This document shows, piece by piece, positions 24,256 through 32,549 of a stretch of 64,000 bases of DNA. A model generated the notes under the pieces. It searched no databases and was not told where the DNA came from. It saw nothing but the letters and a program-made list of their open reading frames with translations. The position numbers were made by a program, and so were the translations under genes. Origin of the DNA: Acidimicrobiales bacterium (GTDB lineage: Bacteria; Actinomycetota; Acidimicrobiia; Acidimicrobiales; Acidimicrobilacustridaceae); the NCBI GenBank assembly GCA_025455885.1, contig JALOLR010000017.1, positions 1 through 64,000 of the forward strand, written 5' to 3'. Numbering within the stretch: the first letter of the stretch is position 1; each line of letters starts with the position of its first letter.

Positions 24256-25085
24256 CCGCCGTCGAGCGTCCCGTCGACGTCCGACCCGGTCGGATCGGCC
24301 GTGACACCTGGGTCATGACGCGCCGCAACCTGCTGCGCTACGTGCGCCTCCCGCAGCTGCTGGCCTTCTCGGTGATCCAGCCGATCATGTTCCTCTTGTT
24401 GTTCACCTACGTGTTCGGCGGGGCGATCGGTTCGGAGATCCCGCCCGCCGCAGGCGGCGAGTACATCAACTTCCTCCTCCCCGGCCTCCTGGTGCAGATC
24501 TCGATGTTCGGGGCGACCCAGACCGCGGTGGGCCTCACCGACGACCTGTCCCGAGGTGTGGTCGACCGGTTCCGGTCGCTGCCCATGACCCGCTCGGCGG
24601 TCCTCACCGGGCGCACCGCCGCCGACCTGCTCCGCAACGCGGTCGTGCTCGGGCTCATGTTCGTGGTCGCCTTCGTGATCGGCTTCCGCTACCAGACCAC
24701 GTTCCTCGGGTTCCTCGCCGGGGTGGGCGTCGTCCTGCTGTTCGCCTACGCGGTGTCGTGGGTCATGGCGGCGATCGGGCTCAAGGTCGTCAACCCCGAG
24801 GCCACGCAGACCGCGGTGTTCCTCATCGTCTTCCCGTTCGTGTTCGCCAGCGCCGTGTTCGTGCCCGTCTCGACGATGCCCGACTGGCTCCAGCCCTTCG
24901 CCGAGCACCAGCCGGTGACCGTGATGGTGGAGGCGGCGCGCGGTCTGATGCTCGGGCAGGGCGCATTGCCGCCGGGTCGCAGCGTCGCCCAGGCCGTCCT
25001 CCTCGCCGTCGGTTGGTGTGCGGTCATCACCGCTGTCGCCGCACCGCTGGCGGTGCGCATCTACCGCCGGACGGCCAAGCGGTGA
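24252..25085 (+). CDS. ABC-2 transporter permease, DrrB-like
   Basis: A 277-residue inner-membrane permease with six predicted helices and the ABC-2 motif region: an N-terminal RRNLLRYVRLPQLLAF interface helix, LTDDLSRGVVDRFRSLPM in the first cytoplasmic loop, and LKVVNPEATQTAVFL before the last helices. The GTG start overlaps the ATPase stop (GTGA). The pair forms a DrrAB-type exporter. It converges on the flippase-like gene with a 7-base gap. Confidence 0.9.
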   Translation: MTAVERPVDVRPGRIGRDTWVMTRRNLLRYVRLPQLLAFSVIQPIMFLLLFTYVFGGAIGSEIPPAAGGEYINFLLPGLLVQISMFGATQTAVGLTDDLSRGVVDRFRSLPMTRSAVLTGRTAADLLRNAVVLGLMFVVAFVIGFRYQTTFLGFLAGVGVVLLFAYAVSWVMAAIGLKVVNPEATQTAVFLIVFPFVFASAVFVPVSTMPDWLQPFAEHQPVTVMVEAARGLMLGQGALPPGRSVAQAVLLAVGWCAVITAVAAPLAVRIYRRTAKR

Positions 25086-25092
25086 GCGCGCG

Positions 25093-26120
25093 TCAGAGGT
25101 AGCCGTTGCGCTCGAGCGAGCGGAAGGCGAAGAAGCCCCAGACGGGGGGCAGGTAGAACGACGCCAGCCGGTAGAGCAGCACCGCCGCGAAGGCCGGTCC
25201 CTCGGGCATGCCTGCTGCCACCAGACCGAAGGTGAGGCCGCCTTCCACGACGCCGATGCCCCCCGGTATCGGGAGCAGGCCGGCCAGCAGCGAGACGCCG
25301 ATGATGATCACGACGAGGTCCGCGAACGAGACGGATGTCCCCAGTGACCGGGCGAAGAGGCCGAGCGCGAGCGAGAAGAGCAGGACCGACGCCAGGTTCC
25401 CGCCCACGAGCAGGCCGATCCGTCGGCCCGACAGGCCCCGGAGGGTGTCGCGCCCGTCGGTGGCGAGGTTGCGCGCCCACCCGGTGAACTGTCGCCGGTG
25501 GTCCGGCAGCAGCAACGAGACGGTCCCCAGCACCACGGCCAGCACGGTGAGCCAGAGCAGGACCGTTCCCCAGTCCGGGAGCGAGGGGGCGTCGAGGTCG
25601 AAGTCGAGTGACGGGGGCTTCAGCAGGAGCAGGCCCGTCAGCAGTGTCGCCTCGACGAGGAAGCCGGCGAAGCTGTCGAGACCCCCGATGCCGAGCGAGG
25701 ATCCGGCGCTGAACCCCTGCTTCTGGAAGAAGCGGACGCTCATGGCGATGCGGGCCGCGCTCGTGGGCACGGCCAGGCCGATGTAGCTCTGGGCGAGCTG
25801 GAGCAGGTAGAGCGGACGCAGGGCGATCGGGTGGGTTGCCGCGCCGAGCGTGGAGAGGGCCTGCGCGAGACGGGGGGCCTGGGCGACGACGAACCCGACG
25901 GCGGCCAGCCACCATGTCGCATCGGCGAGCTCGTCGCTCAACTCCTCGAGGTCGAGGTCGGTGATCTGGTTCACGAGGACGAGACGGCGAGGACGAGGAC
26001 GACGACCTGGAGGACCGACCGCCACGACACCCGCTTGAGGTGCTGCAGGCCCTTGTCGCGGATCACCGCGGCTCTGGAGGGGTCCTCGGGCGCTCTCGAG
26101 TTGCTCGCTCCGGGCTGCAT
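25093..26120 (-). CDS. Flippase-like membrane protein (UPF0104 / LPG-synthase TM region), frameshifted
   Basis: An integral membrane protein of the lysylphosphatidylglycerol-synthase TM / AglD flippase-like family: about eight helices, with a central GGLDSFAGFLVEATLL segment and the conserved LPIPGGIGVVEGGLTFGL near the C-terminus. The best N-terminus, starting with MQPGASNSRAPEDP at 26120 and containing the first membrane helix (VLQVVVLVLAVSS), is in a different frame from the rest. The frames would join if one base were restored near 25980, giving a 342-residue protein that reads on into LVNQITDLDLEELSDEL. As it stands the first 46 or so codons end at a TGA. Either a sequencing error, a real mutation or a rarer downstream start explains it. 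Confidence 0.75.
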
Positions 26121-26235
26121 TCCTCACCGCCTCGGATCGAACCGGGCCGTGCCGTTGGACGACGTCCGGACGCTAGCGCCCCTGTTCGGCGGTACGGGAG
26201 GACCTCAAGCCCGGAGCTCGGCGATCGGGGTCACA

Positions 26236-26309
26236 TGGAGCGGGTGACGGGAATCGAACCCGCGTTCTCAGCTTGGGAAGCTGATGTTCTGCCTCTGAAC
26301 TACACCCGC
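26236..26309 (-). tRNA. tRNA-Gly (anticodon CCC)
   Basis: A complete cloverleaf is readable on the minus strand: acceptor GCGGGTG/CACCCGC, D stem GTTC/GAAC, anticodon stem TCAGC/GCTGA around loop TTCCCAA, short variable loop and T arm with TTCGATT. The discriminator is T and the CCA end is encoded. No integrase or duplicated 3' end is nearby. Confidence 0.95.
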
Positions 26310-26425
26310 AGGGGCCACCCGGGGGCGGCGTGCTGCGGGGGCGACTGTAGACGAACGCCCCGACGGACGACCACCGACGACGAACCTAGAGTTGCGCCGA
26401 CCGCGACTCGCCCCGGGGGGCCACC

Positions 26426-26872
26426 ATGACCATGACGCTGCAGGAGATCTCCGACCGGATGGAGATCCAGGACCTGCTCGTGAAGTACAGCTACGCCATC
26501 GACACCCGTGACTTCGAGGCCCTCGACGACGTGTTCACGCCGGACGCGTGGATCGACTACACGGTCTTCGGCGGCACCGCCGGCAACCTGACCGACACCA
26601 AGAAGTTCCTCACCGACACGATGCCGATGTTCCGGTCCTTCCAGCACATGGTGTCCACCAGCCAGATCACCATCGACGGCGACACCGCCCGGGTCAAGAC
26701 GATCTGCCACAACCCGATGGTCATGCCGGTCGGCGAGGACGAGGTGCAGGTCTTCTACTGCGGCCTCTGGTACGTCGACGACATGGTTCGCACGGCCGAC
26801 GGGTGGCGCATCACGAAGCGCGTCGAGGAGAAGTCCTACGTGCACAACATGCCGGGGATCGGCGACTCCTGA
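26426..26872 (+). CDS. SnoaL-like / NTF2-fold protein
   Basis: A 148-residue protein of the SnoaL_4-type NTF2 fold. The N-terminus EISDRMEIQDLLVKYSYAID and the DFEALDDVFTPDAWIDY segment are the usual opening of this group, and the Asp in VFTPDA is often catalytic in ketosteroid-isomerase-like or scytalone-dehydratase-like relatives. The tail WRITKRVEEKSY also fits. The reaction is not predictable. The next gene starts 25 bases later, so the two may be co-transcribed, though without an obvious functional link. Confidence 0.85.
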   Translation: MTMTLQEISDRMEIQDLLVKYSYAIDTRDFEALDDVFTPDAWIDYTVFGGTAGNLTDTKKFLTDTMPMFRSFQHMVSTSQITIDGDTARVKTICHNPMVMPVGEDEVQVFYCGLWYVDDMVRTADGWRITKRVEEKSYVHNMPGIGDS

Positions 26873-26897
26873 CCCGTACCGAGGACCCGCCGGAGCG

Positions 26898-27839
26898 GTG
26901 AGCGGCGCGACGGCCGGGGCGCGGTTGGCCCTCCCGGCACCGTTGGACCTCGCCGACACCCTCGGGCCCATGCGCCGCGGCCGCGGCGACCCGACGCTGC
27001 GCCTCACCGGCACCGAGGCGTGGCGAGCCACCGCCACCCCCGAGGGCCCGGTGACGATGCACCTGGTCGTCGATCCCCCCACCCGGACCGTCGAGGTGGA
27101 TGGGTGGGGTCCCGGGGCGACGTGGGCGGTGGAGCATGCCCGCGACCTGGTCGGCGAGGACGACGACACGACCGGCTTCGCCGGCCTCCTCGCCCGCGTC
27201 GACGCGCCGGGGGCGGACTTCCTCCGCACGGTCGCGCGACGTCACCCGGGACTGCGCATCCCGCGATCCCGGGCCCTCGCCGAGGCCCTCGTGCCCACCG
27301 TGCTCGAACAGAAGGTGATCGGCAAGGACGCGTGGGCGTCCTACCGGGCCCTCGTCGCCGGTCACGGCTCGCCGGCTCCCGGACCCGGTGAACCCGCCCT
27401 GCGCCTGCCGCCGACCCCCGGCGGGCTCGTCGCCCTCCCCTCGTGGGAGTACCACCGGGCCGGCATCGAGCGGAAGCGGGCCGACACCCTGCGGCGGGTG
27501 GCCCACGTCGCCCCTCGTCTCGACGAGGCCGTCGACGATCTCCCCGTCGTCCGCCGCCGGCTGGCGGCCATCCCCGGCGTGGGGGAGTGGACCGTCGCCG
27601 AGGTGGCCCGCGTCGCGCTCGGCGACGCCGACGCGGTGAGCGTCGGCGACTTCCACCTCCCCCACCAGGTGGCCTGGTGTTTCCTGGGTGAGCGGCGGGG
27701 CGACGATGCGCTGATGCTCGAGTTGCTCGACCCGTACCGTCCCCACCGCGGGCGGGTCCTGCGCCTCGTCACCCTGAGCGGCGAAGGCCCGCCCCGACGC
27801 GGACCCCGGCTGGCCCGTCGCTCGATCCGCGGCCTCTGA
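26898..27839 (+). CDS. DNA-3-methyladenine glycosylase-like protein (HhH-GPD, AlkA-like)
   Basis: A 313-residue base-excision repair glycosylase candidate. The helix-hairpin-helix is clear (LAAIPGVGEWTVAEVA, about residue 225), followed by the loop with the catalytic Asp (GDADAVSVGDFHLP), the order found in AlkA-type HhH-GPD enzymes. An N-terminal beta-rich region of about 120 residues corresponds to the extra domain of AlkA. It would excise alkylated bases. The GTG at 26898 is the most upstream start (VSGATAGARL read from GTG). Confidence 0.85.
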   Translation: MSGATAGARLALPAPLDLADTLGPMRRGRGDPTLRLTGTEAWRATATPEGPVTMHLVVDPPTRTVEVDGWGPGATWAVEHARDLVGEDDDTTGFAGLLARVDAPGADFLRTVARRHPGLRIPRSRALAEALVPTVLEQKVIGKDAWASYRALVAGHGSPAPGPGEPALRLPPTPGGLVALPSWEYHRAGIERKRADTLRRVAHVAPRLDEAVDDLPVVRRRLAAIPGVGEWTVAEVARVALGDADAVSVGDFHLPHQVAWCFLGERRGDDALMLELLDPYRPHRGRVLRLVTLSGEGPPRRGPRLARRSIRGL

Positions 27840-27903
27840 CCGACCGACCTGGCCCCCGACGGCCCCCGCCCGGCGGCCCGGTGGCTGTCCCCGCCGCCGG
27901 CAC

Positions 27904-27909
27904 TACTGT
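27904..27909 (+). promoter_or_regulatory. -10 element for dcd (leaderless)
   Basis: TACTGT lies 8 bases before the GTG start and there is no ribosome site, so the transcript likely begins at the start codon. Confidence 0.4.
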
Positions 27910-27917
27910 GCCCGGCT

Positions 27918-28484
27918 GTGATCCTCTCCGACCGCACCATCCGCGAAGAGCTCGCCGCCGGCCGCATCGTCATCGAACCCTTCGACGAATCGTGCATCCA
28001 GCCGTCGTCGGTCGACCTCCACATCGACCGCTACTTCCGCGTCTTCCGCAACCACACGATGGGCTACATCGACGTGAAGCAGAACCTCGAGGAGCTCACC
28101 GAGCTCGTCGAGATCGGCGAGGACGACGTGTTCATCCTCCACCCCGGCGAGTTCGTGCTCGGCTCGACCAGCGAGCGCGTGCAACTCCCCGCCGACCTCG
28201 TCGCCCGACTCGAGGGCAAGTCGAGCCTCGGCCGCCTGGGCCTGCTGATCCACTCCACCGCCGGGTTCGTCGACGCCGGATGGGACGGCCAGCTCACCCT
28301 CGAGCTCTCCAACGTGGCCACTCTCCCCATCACGCTCTACCCCGGGATGAAGATCGGACAGATCAGCTTCCTGCGCATGACCACCGAGGCCGACAACCCC
28401 TACGGCTCGGCGGCGGTGGGCTCGAAGTACCAGGGCCAGGTCGGCCCCCGCCCCAGCCGCTACTGGGAGAACTTCACGTCGTAG
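27918..28484 (+). CDS. dcd: dCTP deaminase (possibly bifunctional deaminase/dUTPase)
   Basis: A 188-residue pyrimidine nucleotide enzyme that deaminates dCTP to supply dUMP for thymidylate synthesis. The N-terminus ([16 protein letters not shown]), [10 protein letters not shown], and the active-site block [17 protein letters not shown] then [10 protein letters not shown] are all conserved, including the Ser, Arg and Glu used in catalysis. The sequence is close to the mycobacterial type that also hydrolyses dUTP to dUMP, which I consider likely but unproven. The GTG at 27918 gives the usual family start and is preceded by a -10 box, not a ribosome site. Confidence 0.95.
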   Translation: MILSDRTIREELAAGRIVIEPFDESCIQPSSVDLHIDRYFRVFRNHTMGYIDVKQNLEELTELVEIGEDDVFILHPGEFVLGSTSERVQLPADLVARLEGKSSLGRLGLLIHSTAGFVDAGWDGQLTLELSNVATLPITLYPGMKIGQISFLRMTTEADNPYGSAAVGSKYQGQVGPRPSRYWENFTS

Positions 28485-28512
28485 CGGCCGCGGGAGTCGG
28501 TGACCGCCGCCC

Positions 28513-28995
28513 TCATCGGCCCGGCTTGGCTCCCGGCAGGCCGAGCTGGCGCTTGCGGTGCTCCTCGCGGTCCGCCTCGGGCCGGGCGACCGCTTCGGCG
28601 AGCAGGTCCTGGAGCTCCTTGGCGGCGAAGGGGCGGACCAGGTAGCCGTCGACCCCGGTCATCCATGCCTGCGGCCGGGTGTCGTCGTCCCAGCTGCACA
28701 CGACGACCGGCACCTGGCCGGCCGGGCCGGGCAGGCGGCGGATGTCGGCCAGGGCCCGGAGGCTGCTGACGCCGTTGCGCAGCTCGAGGTCCAGGAGGAC
28801 CGCGACGAACGGCGTCTCGGCGTCCTCGAGGTCGATGAGCGCCGCCTCTGGGGAGGCCGCCACCTCGGCGCGGAAGCCGCCACCGGCGACGAGGCGGACC
28901 AGCAGCTCACCCGCGTTCGTGTCGTCGGCGACGACGAGGACGCGATGGGCGTCGTCAGTCGTCGAACGCTCCGGCACCGACCTGGCCCCCCTCAC
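28513..28995 (-). CDS. Orphan single-domain response regulator-like protein
   Basis: A 160-residue receiver-domain protein without an output domain. The acidic pair (Asp24, Asp25), phosphoacceptor Asp69 (VLLDLEL) and the switch Ser101 are present, but the conserved Lys before PF is Arg121 (LVRPF), which may alter phosphorylation. A basic C-terminal tail follows. The GTG at 28995 overlaps the upstream gene by 41 bases; a GTG at 28977 has a better ribosome site (AGGGGGG, 8 bases away) and also keeps the whole domain. Overlap with the EtfD-like gene suggests co-transcription. No histidine kinase is nearby. Confidence 0.75.
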   Translation of the reverse strand: MRGARSVPERSTTDDAHRVLVVADDTNAGELLVRLVAGGGFRAEVAASPEAALIDLEDAETPFVAVLLDLELRNGVSSLRALADIRRLPGPAGQVPVVVCSWDDDTRPQAWMTGVDGYLVRPFAAKELQDLLAEAVARPEADREEHRKRQLGLPGAKPGR

Positions 28996-31168
28996 GCTCG
29001 CCCTGCTCGATGGCGTCGAGGATGTGCATCGAGATGTCGGCCACCCGCACCTCGTCCTCCTCGAGGCCCTGCCCCTTCACCCCGTCGTCGATCATGATGT
29101 AGCAGAAGGGGCAGGCCACCGCGATCTTGCTGGCCCCGGTCGCCACGAGTTCCTGGGAGCGCTCGACGTTCACCTGCTTGCCGGTGTGCTCCTCCATCCA
29201 CATGCGGGCCCCGCCGGCGCCGCAGCACATCCCCTTCGTGCCGTTGCGCTCGGCCTCCACGATCTCGATCCCGGCCAGCGAGCCGATCACGTTGCGCGGC
29301 GCCATGTAGACGTCGTTGTGGCGGCCCAGGTAGCACGAGTCGTGGTACACGACGCGCTCGTCGAGCCGCGCGTTGGACAGGTCGAGCTTGCCCTGGTCGA
29401 TCAGCCACTCGATGAACTGGCTGTGGTGCACGACCTCGTAGTGCCCGCCGAGCTGGGGGTACTCGTTGGCCAGGGTGTTGAAGCAGTGCGGGCACTGGGT
29501 GACGATCTTCTTCACCCCCATGCCGTTGAGCACCTCGACGTTCTGCATGGCGAGCATCTGGAAGATGTACTCGTTGCCCGACCGTCGGGCCGGGTCGCCG
29601 GTGCACATCTCCGACGGGCCGAGGATGGCGAACGACACCCCGGCGCGCTGCATGAGCTGCGCCATCGCCTGGGTGACCTTCTTGTTCTTGTCGTCGAAGG
29701 AGCCCGCGCAGCCGACCCAGTAGAGGTAGTCGGCCTCGAGGGGGCTGGTGCCGTCGAGGATCTCGATGCCCTCGATCTTGTCGGCCCAGTCGGCCCGCTC
29801 GTTCTGGCTCATGCCCCACGGGTTCCCGGAGTTCTCCATCGAGCGGTAGGCGTTGCCCAGCTCGGTGGGGAAGTTCGACTCCATGAGCGACAGGTAGCGG
29901 CGCATGTCGAGGATCTTGTCGAGGATCTCGATGTTCACCGGGCAGTTCTCGTCGCAGGCCTTGCAGGTGGTGCACGCCCAGATCTCCTCGGGCGTGATGC
30001 GCTCGAACACCGAGTTCGCCGAGATCGTGATGTCGGGGTCGACGCCGATCGGGGGCGACACCTGCGGCGAGCCGGTGGCGGCCATCACCTCGCCGGTCTT
30101 GAGCACGATCTCCCGGGGGTCGAGCGGCTTGCCCGTGTTCTGGGCCGGGCACACCGCCGTGCACCGGCCGCACATCGTGCAGGCGTCGGTGTCGAGGAGC
30201 TGCTTCCAGGTGAAGTCCTCGATGGTGGAGGCCCCGAAGCTCTCGAGCTCGGTCTCCATGAGGTTCGGCATCGGCTTCATCGCGCCCTTCGGGCGGTCGC
30301 GGTCCTTCAGGTACATGTTCAGCGGCGACGTGAACATGTGGCGCAGCATGGTGACCGGCAGGATGACCAGGAACGCCATGAAGGTCACGACGTGGGCGAT
30401 CCACCAGAACTGGTGCCAGCCGGCGAGGCTGCTCCCGCCGTCGACGAGCAGGGCGATCGGATAGCCGACGAACGACCACTTCTCGAACGACGGCGTGCCC
30501 TCCTCGGCGATGCGGTACGCCTCGGCCATGAAGCCGGTGACGGCGAGGGACAGGAAGACGCCGAGGATGACCACGTGCTCGGGCTTGGACTTGATCCGGA
30601 TGCGGTAAGGGCGCTGCACGTACCGGCGCACGATGGCCCAGACCACGCCCACGAGGAGCGCCAGCCCGGCGGCGTCGCCGATGAACGAGTAGCCCTGGTA
30701 CACCCGCCCGCTCAGGAACTTGAGCCCCTCCGGCAGCTGGTGGTTGATCTCGAGCACCGTCGTGACGGCGAGCAGCACCAGGAACGAGAAGTAGATCAGC
30801 GAGTGCATGATCCCGGCGGCGGGATCGCGCAGCAACGTCTGCATGTACACGCCGGCGCGGAAGTCCGACAGCCGACGCTTGACGTTCTTCGAGGTCGTGG
30901 CCCGGTTGTCCGGCTTGCCCCTCGTCCAGTTGGCGACCCGCTGGCTGAACATGACGGCGCCGTACATCAACAGCACCGGGATGATCGTGTAGAACGCGAT
31001 CTTCAGCGGCGTGGGGATGCCGCCGAAGACCTCCCGCGTGACCGGGTTGTCCTCGGTCTGGTGGAACACGGCCGACGCGATGCCGGACAGGCCCGTGAAG
31101 ACCGCGATGGCGAGGCCGAGGAGGAGGACCAGTTGGGGTGCCGAGAGGCGCTTCTTCGTGGCGTCCAT
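28955..31168 (-). CDS. Membrane iron-sulfur oxidoreductase, EtfD-like (heterodisulfide-reductase related)
   Basis: A 737-residue protein with about five to six membrane helices in the first 290 residues, a pair of 4Fe-4S sites (CTMCGRCTAVCP at about 340 and CTTCKACDENCP at about 410) and two CCG cysteine-rich domains (WVGCAGS with CPHCFN, then DSCYLGRH, MCCGAGG and ACPFCY). This is the layout of the mycobacterial EtfD (Rv0338c) group, proposed to pass electrons from electron-transfer flavoprotein during fatty-acid beta-oxidation to the quinone pool. The ATG at 31168 is the only sensible start. Pairs naturally with lipid storage enzymes such as the WS/DGAT in this window, though not linked to them. 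Confidence 0.88.
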   Translation of the reverse strand: MDATKKRLSAPQLVLLLGLAIAVFTGLSGIASAVFHQTEDNPVTREVFGGIPTPLKIAFYTIIPVLLMYGAVMFSQRVANWTRGKPDNRATTSKNVKRRLSDFRAGVYMQTLLRDPAAGIMHSLIYFSFLVLLAVTTVLEINHQLPEGLKFLSGRVYQGYSFIGDAAGLALLVGVVWAIVRRYVQRPYRIRIKSKPEHVVILGVFLSLAVTGFMAEAYRIAEEGTPSFEKWSFVGYPIALLVDGGSSLAGWHQFWWIAHVVTFMAFLVILPVTMLRHMFTSPLNMYLKDRDRPKGAMKPMPNLMETELESFGASTIEDFTWKQLLDTDACTMCGRCTAVCPAQNTGKPLDPREIVLKTGEVMAATGSPQVSPPIGVDPDITISANSVFERITPEEIWACTTCKACDENCPVNIEILDKILDMRRYLSLMESNFPTELGNAYRSMENSGNPWGMSQNERADWADKIEGIEILDGTSPLEADYLYWVGCAGSFDDKNKKVTQAMAQLMQRAGVSFAILGPSEMCTGDPARRSGNEYIFQMLAMQNVEVLNGMGVKKIVTQCPHCFNTLANEYPQLGGHYEVVHHSQFIEWLIDQGKLDLSNARLDERVVYHDSCYLGRHNDVYMAPRNVIGSLAGIEIVEAERNGTKGMCCGAGGARMWMEEHTGKQVNVERSQELVATGASKIAVACPFCYIMIDDGVKGQGLEEDEVRVADISMHILDAIEQGEREGGQVGAGAFDD

Positions 31169-31242
31169 ACAGTCGCCAAACGTACTCGCGGGCGCCGCCC
31201 GCCCCCCACTCCGCGGGGCTCAGCGCCTCTGTGTGCGGACGC

Positions 31243-31665
31243 TCAGCTGTTCACCCGCTCGTCGAGCTCCACGTAGCGCTTGGCGAGGTCGTGGAGGATG
31301 CGGTTGGCGAAGCCGGGGATCTCGTCGAGCAGGGCGGCGAACTCGCGCTGACCGATGACGAGGAGGGTGACCGGCCCCTTGGCGGTCACCGTGGCGGTGC
31401 GTTGCCCGCCGGTGAGGGGCGCGAGCTCGCCCACGACGTCGGCGGGGCCGATGGTGGCGACGACCTCGCCCTTGCGGGCCACGGTCGCCTCGCCCTCGAT
31501 CACGATGAAGCACTCGTGGCCGGGCTCGCCCTCACGCGCCAGGACGCGACCGTCGGGCGCCGAGACCTCCATCGTGGCCTGCGCCACCTGCTGGAGCTCC
31601 TTCTTGGAGCAGTGGGCGAACATCGGGACCTGCGCCAGATGGGTGAGCCATGCGTCTCGTGCCAT
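31243..31665 (-). CDS. Cyclic nucleotide-binding domain protein
   Basis: A 140-residue stand-alone cNMP-binding domain of the CAP fold. The opening LTHLAQVPMFAHCSKKELQQV, the REGEPGHECFIVIEGEATV beta-roll and the phosphate-binding loop region (VVGELAPLTGGQRTATVTA, with Glu and Arg in the usual places) are all present. No DNA-binding domain follows, so it would act by binding a partner, or be a sensor without output. It lies 74 bases upstream of the EtfD-like gene on the same strand and may be the first gene of that operon. Confidence 0.87.
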   Translation of the reverse strand: MARDAWLTHLAQVPMFAHCSKKELQQVAQATMEVSAPDGRVLAREGEPGHECFIVIEGEATVARKGEVVATIGPADVVGELAPLTGGQRTATVTAKGPVTLLVIGQREFAALLDEIPGFANRILHDLAKRYVELDERVNS

Positions 31666-31793
31666 CGGGCCAGCTTACGGAGCGCGGCTCCCGGGTGCGC
31701 TGCTCTTCGCGAGGGCCGGGACGAGGTCTGCCCAGGGGGGATGTGGCACCTGTCTCTTCACTTGCGGGAAATGTGCTCGAAACAGCGCCTTCG

Positions 31794-31799
31794 TACGGT
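31794..31799 (+). promoter_or_regulatory. -10 element of the winged-helix regulator gene (leaderless)
   Basis: TACGGT ends exactly 7 bases before the GTG at 31807; no ribosome site is visible. This spacing fixes the start of an otherwise open-ended frame. Confidence 0.45.
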
Positions 31800-31806
31800 C
31801 GGTCGG

Positions 31807-32349
31807 GTGGACGTCGTACTCCTGCGCTGGCCCCAGGAGCAGGAGCGTCGCGATGCCCTCGCCCGCCAGGAGCATCCCCGGCTCCTGCTCCTCGACCAGG
31901 ACACCCCTCCTCCCCCCCTCGCCGACTGCTTCGAGGACTGGGTGCGCCTGCCCGTCAGCAACGATGACCTCGAGGCCCGTTCGCTCGGCCTGCTCCAGAG
32001 GGTGCGCAGCCACCAGCCCGACCGACCGGTGCTCGACCCCGACGGCGTGCTGCGCCGGGGCGGGACGTGGGTCTCGCTCCCGCCCGTCGAGGCCCGCCTG
32101 ATGGGGGCGCTGCTCGAGCGCTTCGGGGCGGTGGTGAGCCGGGAGCACCTGGCCCGCGCCGGATGGCCCCAGGGCGCGCCGGGGCGCAACGCCCTCGACG
32201 TCCACATGCTCCGGGTCCGCCGTCGGATCGCCCCACTGGCCCTCGTCATCAAGACCGTGCGCTCGCGGGGCTACCTGCTCGAGCAGGTGCACGACGGAGC
32301 CGACGAGGAGTCCGGCGGCGATGTCCCCGAGCTCCGGGGGACGGCCTGA
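31807..32349 (+). CDS. Atypical GlnR-like winged-helix regulator
   Basis: A 180-residue protein with a C-terminal OmpR/PhoB-type winged helix (about 77-160): SLPPVEARLMGALLERFG, then SREHLARAGWP, then NALDVHMLRVRRRI as recognition helix and IKTVRSRGYLL as wing. The N-terminal 75 residues are far shorter than a receiver domain and lack its aspartate pocket, retaining only LLLLDQD. GlnR, the actinobacterial nitrogen regulator, also has a degenerate receiver plus this output domain. The gene lies directly upstream of amtB-glnK and of a run of GlnR-type half-sites, so a role in nitrogen control is inferred from context. It could instead be an unrelated orphan regulator. Confidence 0.7.
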   Translation: MDVVLLRWPQEQERRDALARQEHPRLLLLDQDTPPPPLADCFEDWVRLPVSNDDLEARSLGLLQRVRSHQPDRPVLDPDGVLRRGGTWVSLPPVEARLMGALLERFGAVVSREHLARAGWPQGAPGRNALDVHMLRVRRRIAPLALVIKTVRSRGYLLEQVHDGADEESGGDVPELRGTA

Positions 32350-32378
32350 CGCCCGGCGCGACCGCTCGTGTGACCGGC

Positions 32379-32438
32379 GAAACACGCCCGTCACACGAGG
32401 GACCACGAGCCGTAACGACCGAGAGACTCTCCGGAAAC
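32379..32438 (+). promoter_or_regulatory. Phased GlnR-type half-site array upstream of amtB
   Basis: Six pentamers start exactly 11 bases apart: GAAAC (32379), GTCAC (32390), GACCA (32401), GTAAC (32412), GAGAC (32423), GAAAC (32434). The published GlnR box is GTnAC-n6-GAAAC repeated, so four of six are perfect half-sites, one has a single mismatch and one is poor. The array ends 111 bases before amtB and just upstream of a TAAGGT -10 candidate (32449-32454), a position suited to activation. Confidence 0.65.
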
Positions 32439-32549
32439 CACCCTCTCCTAAGGTCAGGATCTGTTCAGACGGACGACCGCCGATGACGTTCCCCGGAGCG
32501 CCCCGGACGTCTCGTCCGACCCGATGAACCACACCGAAAGGATCGAAGT

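Noticed and set aside
26236-26309. tRNA-Gly as an attachment site of an integrated element
   Set aside because: No integrase gene and no repeated 3' tRNA end are found in the window.
28460-28512. GC-rich inverted bases between dcd and the receiver gene as a terminator
   Set aside because: Only a 5-bp GCGGC/GCCGC pairing with a long loop is possible, too weak to call.
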